From Boletus sp. NGJ (lineage: Eukaryota > Basidiomycota > Agaricomycetes > Boletales > Boletaceae), in contig JAGTXK010000072.1 in the NCBI GenBank assembly GCA_019096195.1, positions 186,001 through 250,000 of the forward strand: 64,000 nt of DNA, written 5' to 3'. This document shows positions 12,708 to 22,607 of the stretch, in pieces; the stretch's first letter is position 1, and each line of letters opens with the position of its first letter. A program made the translations under genes and the position numbers. The notes under the pieces are model-generated. The model saw nothing but the letters and a program-made list of their open reading frames with translations. It did not search any database and was not told where the DNA came from.

Positions 12708-14416
12708 ACCAGACCATTTGAAATTACTCAAGTGGTATCCTCCATGGCGTTCCAACTCAAACTACCAAAACAGTGGAAGATCCACAATGTGTTCCATGCA
12801 TTCCTACTTTCCCTGTATCGGAAAACTATGGAACATGGCCCAAATTTCACTCAACTGCCACTGGAACTTATCAGAACAGAAGAGGAGTACAAAGTGGACA
12901 GCATCATAAACCATTGGAGAAAACCGGGAAGAAGGTAGTACTTGACCCATTGGAAAGGATATTCCACTGCAGAACAAACTTGGGAGCCAGAAGCCAACTT
13001 GGAAAATGCCAAGAAAATACTTAGTGTAAAACCCAACTGAAACTCTGAGAAGAGATCAATGCCCCAGAACAACACCTCCCTGTTCATACTCCTAGCCCAC
13101 GTATCTGCTGCCCTTACCCAAGCTCGTCTTCAGAAACAATATCCTGACCTTGACATTCCCAAACACATTGACCAGCATTCCTGCTTCTGCCAATTAACTA
13201 CTGCCCATACCACACCAACTGGTAGATAGCAATCGCCCCTCTTTCTGAATGCCTTAACTGACTCTCCCCCATCCACCATTGAAACCTCTATGCATCAGTG
13301 CTCGATGACCCCATTACAATCAGAACCCTCCAATCCATTCCTTTCTTCACCTACAATGATTCCCTCATCCAACTTGTTGCTCTCTATAGATTCTACTCCA
13401 CACTTTGATCTGTTCTTGCCAGGATCACTGGGAGCTCAACAAGTTCCCATGTCTTCAATTCCCAGCAGACTGCTGAAGAAGAGAGGGCAACGGAAAGTGT
13501 TATCAAAATTCACGAACTTATTCTCAACCTCCTTTTCATCGAGGGATTCAACTATTTCCTCGCCCTTTTACCTGTCAACACCTGTGATTGCCTCCTCCAT
13601 GCCACCCTCCTCTCCCTCTCAGAGGAGGAAAGTCACCTTTTCTTTGCCCCCTCATCAACCACCACGCCCTCCTACCCCATTCCATCTCAACGAATCCCTT
13701 CTGTTGCAGAGCAACCCCTGGAGAACATCAACGGAATCAGAGGCATTAACAGAGTTGATAGAAACTCTCCAGAGATATGGAGAGCCCAGTCCTCCAATGA
13801 CACCATTGTCACCTCCCCTTCCTCTACAATCTCCAACCCCTCCTTCTGAGGAACCACCACAGTACTAGTCCTCCCAGTTCCTTCCCCAGCCCTTTCCTGT
13901 CAGACCAGAACTCTCCATCAGCAAGGAGCCCTGGTGTTCTCAGCCAGTCTCCCCTCTCACCCCAACAACAGAGGTCTTTTCAACACACTGGAGAACACTA
14001 TAACGAGAAGCCCTCCTCCTTCCTCCATTTCCATTCCTGGAGCTGCTACATGCACCTCTCCTACCAACCATTCTGACTCAATGGCTGGTAATTCCCATCA
14101 TGTGTCCAGTGCCCAACCAGCTCATCACCATCAAACTCCCATCTCTGGCCTCCACTATTTCAAATGCAGACATCAAGGTTACCTTTGGCCTGCCTGTCCC
14201 CACTACTGATGCCCCTACTGTTGGGTGGTTGCCCCCAACCATCCACAGTATGCTTGCCCACAAAGGAATTGCACCTACTGTGGAGAACGAGGACATGGTT
14301 ACCAGACCTGTCCAAGCCAGGGAGTCTTCAATGACTCCTGGGACCTTACCAACTACAAGGAGAACGAGGGAGACAGAAGTTCTTGAGATGGAACTTCAAG
14401 ACTACAAAGAGGATAA

Positions 14417-15313
14417 TGTTACAGTTATGGAAGGGGGTACCTCTTTTTCTCTTCCCTCACCCCCTCTCAGACTCTGGAATGACCTCTTCTTTGACACCTC
14501 TGACTACCCGGGATTCCCCCATGACACCCACACAAGCATCGCTCCATCCGGAATCCTCTTTCTAAGTGGTACACCACTACAGCTGTGGCATAGCCTACCT
14601 TATTTCACTTCATATGCATTTCACCTCTAATCTGATCATAGACATTGCCTCCTTGGCTGTGTTCTCTCGCACACAGCCCAGTATTCTAATTTCCTCATTT
14701 GACTGATGACATGATCCCTTATGGTAATATTCTAGTATTACCATATATAATATGAAGCCTGCCCTGAATAGGGAAGGCCTATATATATGGGTGTCTGCCC
14801 TTCATGTAAACTCTAACCTAGATCTACACAACTTTCCATGTAATCTACCAAGGTCTTGGTTCCACCTCACTTCAGACATCTTCTCCCACTCTAGAAGTGA
14901 TCAGCATAGTGCTCGTGATCGTCCTCCTTATCACTTCGCACTTGTGTGGCCTTGTTGCCATTCATTCACATCCCTAGCCAATGGCAACACCAACACAGAC
15001 AGAGGTCTGCCCATATAAGCCCAGGACTCTGCCACCGGTACCCATATAAGTCCAGGACTCTATCACTGGCCACCATATAAGATAGGTCTACACCTCCACC
15101 AGACTGTGCCACCATCTTCAAAGTCCAAGACTCTGCCATTGGTTGTAGAGTAGGCTCCAACCCCAAGGAAGGCTCTATGTTAAAGCTAGCTGTTGATCTC
15201 CAGTCCTAGGAATTTGGGCCTAGGGAGGAATTATCACCTCAAGTCCAGCTAGTCCAGTAATCAACCAGGTGGTTGATTACTCAGGAACGTGTTACTTGTT
15301 ACTTGGCATAACA
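14417..15313 (+). repeat. 3' LTR of Gypsy copy 1
   Basis: The LTR begins TGTTAC directly after a purine-rich tract (ACAAAGAGGATAA) and ends in CATAACA, giving TG...CA borders over 897 bp. A TATATATA stretch near 14,780 could be its promoter. The same LTR family is seen at 37,853-38,717, truncated at 47,639 onward, and reversed at 31,041-31,727, which confirms the borders. Confidence 0.85.
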
Positions 15314-16222
15314 ATGGCCATAGTCTGTCATAGTATTCTCATAGTGTCTCATAGTATTCTCATAGTACTTTCATAGTGGTCATAGTGATGCCATAGTATA
15401 CATAGTGCTTTCATAGCAGCTTAGCAATTCTAATTCTAATTCTAATTCTAATTCTAATCCAATTTCAAGCCAATTCTAATTTCAAATTCAATTAAATATT
15501 AATTCTAATTCTAATTCTAATCCCAGTCCCAATCCCAATCCCAATCCCAATCCCAATCCCAATCCCAATCCCAATCCTAATCCTAATGATTTACAAAGTG
15601 AAGTGTTGACTTCATGTAATGAGTAGAGAAGGATAAAATCAAGAAACAAGAGGGTGTGGGAATGTTTTTGAAGTCTGGCTTGTTTATATAAGAATGGTGG
15701 CACAAACATTGGCAAACAATGTCCGCTTTTTTAACACTGAGTGTGGGAAAATGGACTTGGATATTTTTTGAATGTAGGTCTATACTTTTGGTACACTTTG
15801 TGACTACACTTTTACTACACTTTGGTGCGCATTTTTGGTACACTTTTGGTACACTTTGTTTGCTACACTGTACTACACTCTGCTACACTTTTGTTTGCTT
15901 TTTTTTACTACACTCTGTTTGCTACACTGTACTACATTCTTTCCTATACTTTTTGTACAACATTTGACTACACATTTGACTACACTTTTTGACTACACTT
16001 TTTGTATGCTTTTGATTTAGGATTAGGATTAGGATTAGGATTAGGATTAGCTTAAAATTACTACTATGACTATGACTACTATGAATATACTATGGATACT
16101 ATGAATACACTTTCAATACTATGATACTATGAACACTATGAGTTATCTATGAAACTACTATGACTACTATGAAACTACTATGGCACTATGAGCACTATGA
16201 TGAAATCCTGTATTTACTGATG
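15314..16222 (-). repeat. CATAGT-armed non-coding repeat, copy A (truncated)
   Basis: The left arm carries many CATAGT motifs. It is followed by degenerate hexamer runs (AATTCT, CCCAAT; about 15,430-15,590), a unique core with many GTACAC/GTAGT words, a run of GGATTA (about 16,018-16,050) and a right arm with ACTATG motifs that ends TTTACTGAT. Compared with copy B (39,114-40,260) it is reversed and lacks the outer part of one arm. That arm abuts the Gypsy LTR exactly at 15,313/15,314. No credible coding frame: the long Gly-Leu frame is only the hexamer run translated. Confidence 0.75.
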
Positions 16223-16687
16223 TCAAAAGTCTACACCTCCGAGATAAAATCCGAGAAGGGTGGATAAGACTTGACTATTGTCCTACAGACACAATGGTAG
16301 CAGATATATTGACAAAGGCTCTACCGAGAGCCAGACATCGTCAACTCGGACTCGGACTCGGCCTACATTAGGCTTGAGGGGGAGTGTTGAGCTTAAGTAA
16401 GCTATACACCAAATATGGGGTACAAGCTACATCTGGCCGAGCATATAGTATGACGGTAAGGGGCACAACACCAGAATATTGAGGGCATGTCCCCTCATAT
16501 TGGAGATGAGTAAATAGCTTAGAAAATCAATAGAATACACCAATATAAGTACAAAGGCTACCAGAGGGGACTAATGGGAATTCTGCGCCTTTCGTTCCCT
16601 CACATCCCAATTGTCCCGTATGTGCGTGTACCCTTACTCCAGGGTTTGTCTGTCGGGTCCGAATGATAAGCAGCACATCTGCAAACA
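16223..16687 (+). mobile_element. Ty1/Copia 3' remnant with LTR
   Basis: A plus-strand frame at 16,225-16,370 reads like the end of a Copia RNase H (the stretch DTMVADILTKALPRARH is diagnostic). It is followed by a purine tract (GGCTTGAGGGGGAG) and an LTR that begins TGTTGAG at 16,385 and probably ends CA at 16,687 (about 303 bp, a usual Copia size). The rest of the element is absent, so this is a broken fossil. Confidence 0.75.
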
Positions 16688-16726
16688 GTGCAAAGGCAAT
16701 GTATAACGTTCTTACTTGCCACTGGC

Positions 16727-16838
16727 AGTGACGGCTACCACAGCATCTCCAAAGACAGCGGGTAACGAACGTTCTCGCTCCACGACTACCACAGCATCCC
16801 AAAAGACAGTGTGTAACGTTTTCGCTTTGCGACCCAGG
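16727..16838. repeat. Two-unit imperfect tandem repeat
   Basis: Two adjacent units of roughly 55 bp share the words CTACCACAGCATC and AAAGACAG followed by GTAACG. It sits between the Copia LTR and the first P450 remnant. No function is evident. Confidence 0.5.
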
Positions 16839-16892
16839 GCCGACCCTATGAATGGAGGACGGCTATGTTGGCAACGCCCATTTTGTCTCGGT

Positions 16893-18737
16893 ATGGCGTC
16901 TTTGTTCTTTACTGCCTGCTTGTTTCCGCTGTCGCTGGTGCTGTGACGTGATGGGTTGCAAAGAGGCTCTTCGTATCGCATCCTCTGGACAAGATTCGAG
17001 GCCCAAGATCCGAGCGATGGATATAAGGCCTTCATTGACAAGCTATCCTAACTTGAGGTGGAGGCGCGAGAGCTATTCGTGTCAGATCCTCTGGAATTGC
17101 AATCGACAACGTATCTGGATGGTAATTGTCCCTCGAGGTTGTTGCGTGAATTGTCTCAATGTGCAGAAGTTCACTGAGTCTTACTTTATACAACATGAAT
17201 TCAGTCCTTTTTGGAAAGGGTCTTCCGAACACCACAGGTACAGAAACTAACGAATCTTTCGCCCTGCTAACAATGGCTCGTCAACAAGAGAGGTTCATCA
17301 CAAGCACCGTAAGGAGCTAAGCCCGGTGTTTTCAAAGTCGCACATACCATCTTTATTCCAGACAAATCCTAGAGAGGCTGATATGCTACCTTGGGCGTGT
17401 TGGACAAGCTGGCCTTGGCATGTTTGCGACTCCAATTCGCCTAGCACCACTTTGACACATCAACTGATAGGATACAATTTCGACAAATTCACAGACGATC
17501 AGCCATCGGATCAGCCTGACGAATATGCGTCGGCTGTGAAGAATTTGCTCTACATCCAGTTCAATCTCGAGTTCGTTTCCAATATCAACCCAGTACCCAG
17601 ATGTTCCAGAATCCAGTGGCCAGAGCGTTGGCCCCGTTATTTCCTCTACCGATCCGTCGTTTTTTGGCACGCACGATCCCATCCATGTCCCTACAATAAT
17701 TGTTCTACCTTGTCCGCGTGATGGACGAAAGCTCGAAGAAACTGCTTTCATTGAGAAAAGCCACATTACTTGATCAACACACAGAACAGATGAAGCTCGA
17801 GAAAGATATTATGACTGTATTGCATTCGGACCAGTCAACACTACTTCTCTCCCGATTGCTCCATGTGCTAGTGCAGAATCCAAGCATGCAAGATCGGATG
17901 CACAAGGAACATTGCCTTGCTCGTGAACAAAGCGCAACGGAAAAATTAGAATTCAAAACATTGACCAATTTGACTTAGTTGCCTTCATCCGCGAGGTGTT
18001 ACGCCTGTAAGTCGTATTGATTCTCTCAAACAGGAGTGTGCTCAAGCACAATCAGGTATGCCTCAGTGCCTGCTCTATTGAGATGGTAAGGCTCCCGCGT
18101 TTGACTTCATGGGCGGTTAACCCTTATCTCCATTCAGTGCCATCAAAGACACCGTTCTGCCCTTGGAAAGTCTAATTATAGGACGAGACGGCCATAAGAC
18201 CTACCTATTGATACCCAACATGTCCGCTCAAATCTGGGGTGAGGATGTACTGGAATTCAAACCGGAGCGCTGGCTATCTCCGTTGCCTGGTACGGTGGTG
18301 AACTCGAGCTTGCCTGGCATTTATTCCCACATGTAGGCGTTTCAGATCCTATCCTACGCGAGTCATCTAACGTCATGCCCTGTTTCGTGAAGGATGACTT
18401 TTTGGGGTCGGAGCTCTGCATGTCTGTATGTGTGACTCTATTTGCTCTCCGTTTTGCCATGCTAATCTCTCATGATAGGGGAAACATCCGCAGCTCATCT
18501 CTGATCAACTGGTTTAGGTTCCAATTTGGTTTGCTGGAACTTAGTGCGTTCCTTTCATCTTGTGCTGCGCTAACGTCATGACACTTCTATTCAGAGGTGG
18601 TGATCTTACTTCTCCTGAGTGCCTTCGAATTCACGTTGGCAGATAGGGAGATAGTATGGCGTTCGTCTGGTCTCCAGTTTCCGAGCGTCGCAGAGACGGG
18701 GTCACTCGCCTTGCCTCTGAATGTTGAGGCGCTGTGA
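16893..18737 (+). pseudogene. Cytochrome P450 (copy 1), probably decayed
   Basis: Short plus-strand exon pieces match a membrane-type fungal P450. A hydrophobic start MASLFFTACLFPLSL could be an anchor. Then come ARELFVSDPLELQS, HHKHRKELSPVFKVAH (C-helix region), GYNFDKFTDD, LLLSRLLHVLVQNPS, WGEDVLEFKPERWL (the PERF region is intact), GIYSHM and the C-terminus LALPLNVEAL before TGA at 18,735. Introns of about 50 nt fit at 18,332-18,387 and near 18,544-18,592. The Cys-ligand loop reads FLGSELCMF where the family has FxGGxRxCxG, so the arginine and both key glycines are lost. Stops also interrupt the N-terminal half. It belongs to a different P450 family from its neighbour. Such enzymes would oxidise small molecules at the ER membrane. 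I think this copy is inactive. Confidence 0.7.
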
Positions 18738-18907
18738 ACCGTCGATACAACCTTTTGTGGAGAAACGTATTTGTGGAGCATCGGTCGAGAAGTTCCTGTT
18801 GATTCATATGTGCATACATGATGTAGCTTGATCGAGAGTGTAACAGATATTCGAGTAGCCAGATGTAAGAAGGGCACCGGAGTTTTCATAGCACAGGTAC
18901 ACGAAAC
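18738..18907. other. Convergent intergenic spacer between two P450 genes
   Basis: About 170 bp separate the tail of the plus-strand P450 from the tail of the minus-strand P450. I see no gene or clear terminator. Confidence 0.5.
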
Positions 18908-21145
18908 TTAGCCCCAACGTATGGGTTCATGGAGGAGTGCTTCTCTACCACGAGAACGAATGGTGATGTTGTGCTGGAATACTTTCGGGCGTCTGTACAA
19001 GAGTGTCGATGTCAGTACTCTACCCACGCCCAGACACAACTTCGCTTACGCCGTGAAACTGCCTTCGTATCTCGGGTCGGATGCATTGTTCTCCTTTACT
19101 TGCTCAGATCCCTTGCCAGAGATTGTCAGCGTAGCAACGATTTGTACGACGCAAGCCCACAGCATGTTATCTGCGTACACTCGTCCTGGGCAAACGCTGA
19201 AAAGAGAGGTATTTTGCAGATGTCAGTGAAATGCATATTTTACACTGGTTACTACTCGCCGTCTTCCGAAGCCAAAGTTTCCATACAGAAAACCACTACT
19301 GATGCGAGATTCTGGAGATACCTCTCCGTCTGGGAGTAGATGTCTCTCCGGCTCGAATGATTCTGGATCTTTGCATGCGCGGGATACCGCCCTAGGTGTG
19401 CATCATATAGAGGGATCAATGTGACGATGGAGCCCAAACGTACCACGTATTGAATCTGACGAGTGATCCTACAACCGGGAGCATTAGCAGAGTTGATATG
19501 TGGCATCGCACGTAGGTCGACCTTTTGGGATGTAGTAGTCTTCGAATATGTCATCCTCGGTCGTATAGTGTGCGACACCTCTCCAGCGTTCAATCCTGAT
19601 TGAATCCAGAAAAGTGGCCATCGACTCACCTGCGGGTGAGGTTGGGTGCCATCGGAAGCATTCGCTGATAATGGCCTCGATATACGGGAGTGTCGGTCGG
19701 TCTTCGAATGCCGGGAGCCTGTCCGGACCCACCACACGGTCAAGCTCTTCTTGAGCCCTTTTCTGCTTTTCGGGGAACATGAACATTGTCAACAAAAACG
19801 TCTGTAGTGTAGCGGCGATCTAACACGACAGTTCATTAGTAGAACGGTATGCACAGTGGCGTTTAGTCACATTATCAATCGCAGCTGGCGGTACCACAGT
19901 CAGCCCACAAACGTATTGAACTGCAGGGACCTACAGATGTAAATGGTCGCAGCAACGTTCTTCAATGTAAGCTCTGATGCGCGTGCCTTGGATTCTTCCT
20001 GACTCCTCAGCACAGTGTCCATAGCAGAACGTTTTTCAGATGCGGATCCCTTAATGCTCGGATGAGTTTGAAACACCATCGCAACGGGGTCAAGAGCGCA
20101 CCAGATTCTGCTTCAAGGTCTCATATGGTATATCTTTCACCATCGAGACCAATTTCTGGCCGGATGACATGCCAAGCATAAATCCTGGAATGTAGTCGAC
20201 TGCAAGATACGCAGAAATGGATCGATAGTCCAACACCCACCACACTAGAGACGGAGAACCTACAAATCGGAAATTTGTGGATCAAGGAAGCCATCTCCGG
20301 TGACATTCGCCCAACAAGCGAGGACGACGCATGTTCCAGAGTAGCGTTGATGACGACGTCATCATGCTGAGCCTTGTAGCCGTATGTGAATTCCAGGGCT
20401 ATAGCCGCGGCAAACCTGTGTATCCGGTGAGTACGTTCTGGAAGTAAGTAAACGAATCTCACTGTTTCAACGAATCTCCTAAATTCTCTGGGATAATCTT
20501 ATCAAGAAGGAGAACCAATGACTTTGCTTTGTCCATGAAAAGTTCTTTATGATCCTCGATCACCTCAGGGTGCATCGCTTGATGAAGGAGGACTCTGTAT
20601 ACCAATCAAAACTCGATGGTGTACTAATGGTGATTCTGATGACCTGTGTTGACGCCATTCGGAGCCATATGGGATCATTGCCGTATGGAAGTCGACCCCG
20701 AACCTACAACGTGCTAAATTTCCCGTGCCGCCCGAAGAATGGAAAGAACGCACCGCTTGAATAAATGAAAATGAAATCGGGAGGCGTAAACGGCTGAACG
20801 GGATCCCTCCGTTAGACCCTTCAATTTTGTCTCATTGCTGAGGACGACGACATGATCGCCGAGGATACGTGTGTGAACAATATCGCCTATGCATATGTGA
20901 ACAAGAAACGAACGATAATCACCAGGGATCTACTCACCATACGTCTTTGCCCATTTCGTGTAGGCCAGATAAGGTGATGCAAAGTCAAAGCTGATTGCGC
21001 TCCCAATAAACGGTATGGTTCGAGTCCACGGGCCCGGAGGATAAAGCTTGTGGTGTGCTTTGCGCTTGCATAACCATATAGAAAACACAGCAGTGAGTGC
21101 TACACCACCAAAAACTTGAAAACCCAGGTTCACGAGTCGTATCAT
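18908..21145 (-). CDS. Cytochrome P450 monooxygenase (copy 2), about ten exons
   Basis: The protein starts MIRLVNLGFQVFGG (membrane anchor), followed by the hinge YPPGPWTRTIPFIGSA and WAKTYG. Later exons give MIPYGSEWRQHR (C-helix WxxxR), FAAAIALEFTYGYKA, ECFRWHP (ExxR), YYIPKG, DPESFEPERHLLPDG (PERx) and the heme loop FGFGRRVCPGRVYAD, which keeps every consensus residue. Introns of about 50 nt join these in frame. The one inside the heme loop uses a GC donor (GCGAGT...CAG, about 19,250). Two doubts remain: about one base seems to be missing near 20,100, between KQNL and DPVAMVFQ, and the I-helix AGxDT motif around 19,900 cannot be read cleanly. It resembles OrdA-like P450s common in Agaricomycetes. 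It probably oxidises a product of the local cluster. It may be functional or a very recent pseudogene. Confidence 0.8.
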
Positions 21146-21658
21146 GATGGCTCTCCGAGTCCGCGTTCACTGCAAATGTGTTACTACTGGCCAACCGTCA
21201 AAGTACTGGATAGGCTGTAAAACGAGAACCCATACTAATTCGGTTCCACGAATGCTGGCTCAGACTCGGAAATCGTGACCAATCTCAGCATGTGCAGTCT
21301 ATTGAAGCTGCGGCGCTTGAAATGGCTTGCAGACAACCCGGGAAGCCGGTTGATGTTGATTTTGTACGTGTGACTGCGTTGGTTTTGCAAGCAACGGCCT
21401 CAGTACTGCCAGGCTCGTGTTTCAAGTATTGGGGTACTTCCTGGAATCAGAATATTTAGTTCGAGTTTACTTACCAACGCACCGCAACAAATACAGCGGT
21501 GTTCAATATAAACTGTGTCCGACCAAAGGTACCTGCCGCTTGAGCATCGAGATTTCGATTCTCTGAAAGGGAGGGAAAGGCGATGCACATATTCTTATGG
21601 TGAGCTGCTTCCGCTCTCCGGACTCGTAAACTTCAGGGTTCTAAATCACATCCTCCCC
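21146..21658. promoter_or_regulatory. Divergent spacer between P450 copy 2 and the ABM-like gene
   Basis: About 510 bp lie between the start codons of two divergent genes, so both promoters should be here. I see no further gene, and no motif I would name. Confidence 0.45.
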
Positions 21659-22337
21659 ATGTGTTTATCTACCGTCCACATTCTGACATTCACTTCCCAA
21701 CATATCAACGACAACGTCAAAGATCTGAGGATTGTTCTCAACCAAGACACCTTGGGCATTTGGATGGGTGAATGTCTCGAAGACCCTGGACTCACCCTGG
21801 TCGTCATCGGTAGGAGCGCAGACGTGACCTTGACATGATTGACTCAACCTCCGAGTCTTAGCTGGATCTCCGGATAGATTGGACTCCCAATCATTCTTTG
21901 GATTCACTCCGAAGCAGCATCGGCGCACTGAAGTGTCTGTCTCTTCTTTGCTCGAATGCCTGAATGCGCCGGTAACCGAGGTCGCGTCCATGTTCCTCAA
22001 AGCTGATTGTGATGACATCCAAGCTGCTTCCCTCATCGATGCAGCGATGCAGACTGTACTGGACGCGGATGACTGTACTGCCACTGTGTGGAAGACGATT
22101 GCGAAGGAAACAACATTTTTCGTGGGATGGAACTTTCTAGAAGTAAGACCCCGTTTGTCTCTTGGAGTATTTTGCCAACATTCCAATTCGACCCGTCAGG
22201 CACACGAGAAATACCATCAGAAGATTTTCGCAAACCCACCAGAATGCATCAAGCAGCTGCCGAACATTGTCGATACCGGTGTGGTCTTGCATGTCGCGTT
22301 TAGACCGATTCAGAGCGTGATGAACAAGAAGCCATAA
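21659..22337 (+). CDS. ABM-type dimeric alpha/beta-barrel protein, two tandem halves
   Basis: Three exons join cleanly. Introns are 21,810-21,861 (GTAGGA...TTAG) and 22,143-22,199 (GTAAGA...TCAG), and the stop is TAA. The first half begins MCLSTVHILTFTSQ and contains GIWMGECLEDPGLTLVV. The second begins near APVTEVASMFLK and contains TATVWKTIAKETTFFVGW, then across the second intron FLE/AHEKYHQ, and ends VVLHVAFRPIQSV. The pattern is a beta strand, a helix, a charged 'GxxxEDP' or 'KTIAKE' turn, a beta strand ending in GW, then 'AHEKY'. This matches the antibiotic biosynthesis monooxygenase (ABM) ferredoxin-like fold, duplicated. Members are cofactor-free oxygenases, cyclases or degradation enzymes. 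The first half is short and divergent, so it may be only structural. The setting among P450, SDR and esterase genes supports a metabolic role. Confidence 0.65.
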
Positions 22338-22607
22338 CGTACAACAGGATCACACTGCCATTAACACAGGTCTACGTGAGCATCTGAGGATTGCGCAGGG
22401 AAAATGGGTAGTAGTGTCGGAAGTGCAGACAGTCTGAACATCCAGGACATCACTAGCAACCATATTATGACGATTGCGAACAATCACGACCAGGACTTGG
22501 GTTGATTGCGACGAGTGACTTCTCGGATATCTTGCCATCAGTGTTGCTATACAAGCAAGCATATCTATCGCTATACATGGACTGTTCTCTGGTCAAACGG
22601 TATTCGA

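Larger units (their letters stand above)
857..15313 (+). mobile_element. Ty3/Gypsy chromovirus copy 1, split by a nested element
   Basis: This is an old plus-strand Ty3/Gypsy (chromovirus) copy in two blocks, about 857-5,334 and 12,708-15,313, separated by a second Gypsy element. The parts follow the usual order: gag with a Cys/His knuckle (about 1.0-2.0 kb), a protease with a D-S-G site (about 2.2 kb), reverse transcriptase with YMDD and RNase H (about 2.9-4.2 kb), integrase (about 4.4-5.3 kb), the WKIHNVFH and chromodomain-like tail (about 12.7-13.0 kb), then a Pro/Ser-rich and Cys/His-rich 3' region (about 13.3-14.3 kb). The 3' LTR is present. The 5' LTR is missing and the left end looks truncated. 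It is heavily broken (well over ten interruptions) and must be older than the element inserted into it. Confidence 0.9.

Noticed and set aside
15430-15600. Interstitial telomere
   Set aside because: The hexamers are degenerate and mixed (AATTCT, CCCAAT, GGATTA), not uniform TTAGGG, and recur at the same place inside three copies of one repeat, so they belong to that repeat.
15488-15715. Coding frame with a Gly-Leu repeat
   Set aside because: It is the hexamer run translated; it changes length and residue type between copies and has no other support.
21665-22186. 173-codon minus-strand frame
   Set aside because: Overlaps the ABM-like gene, which has a clean spliced reading with fold motifs; the minus frame has none.
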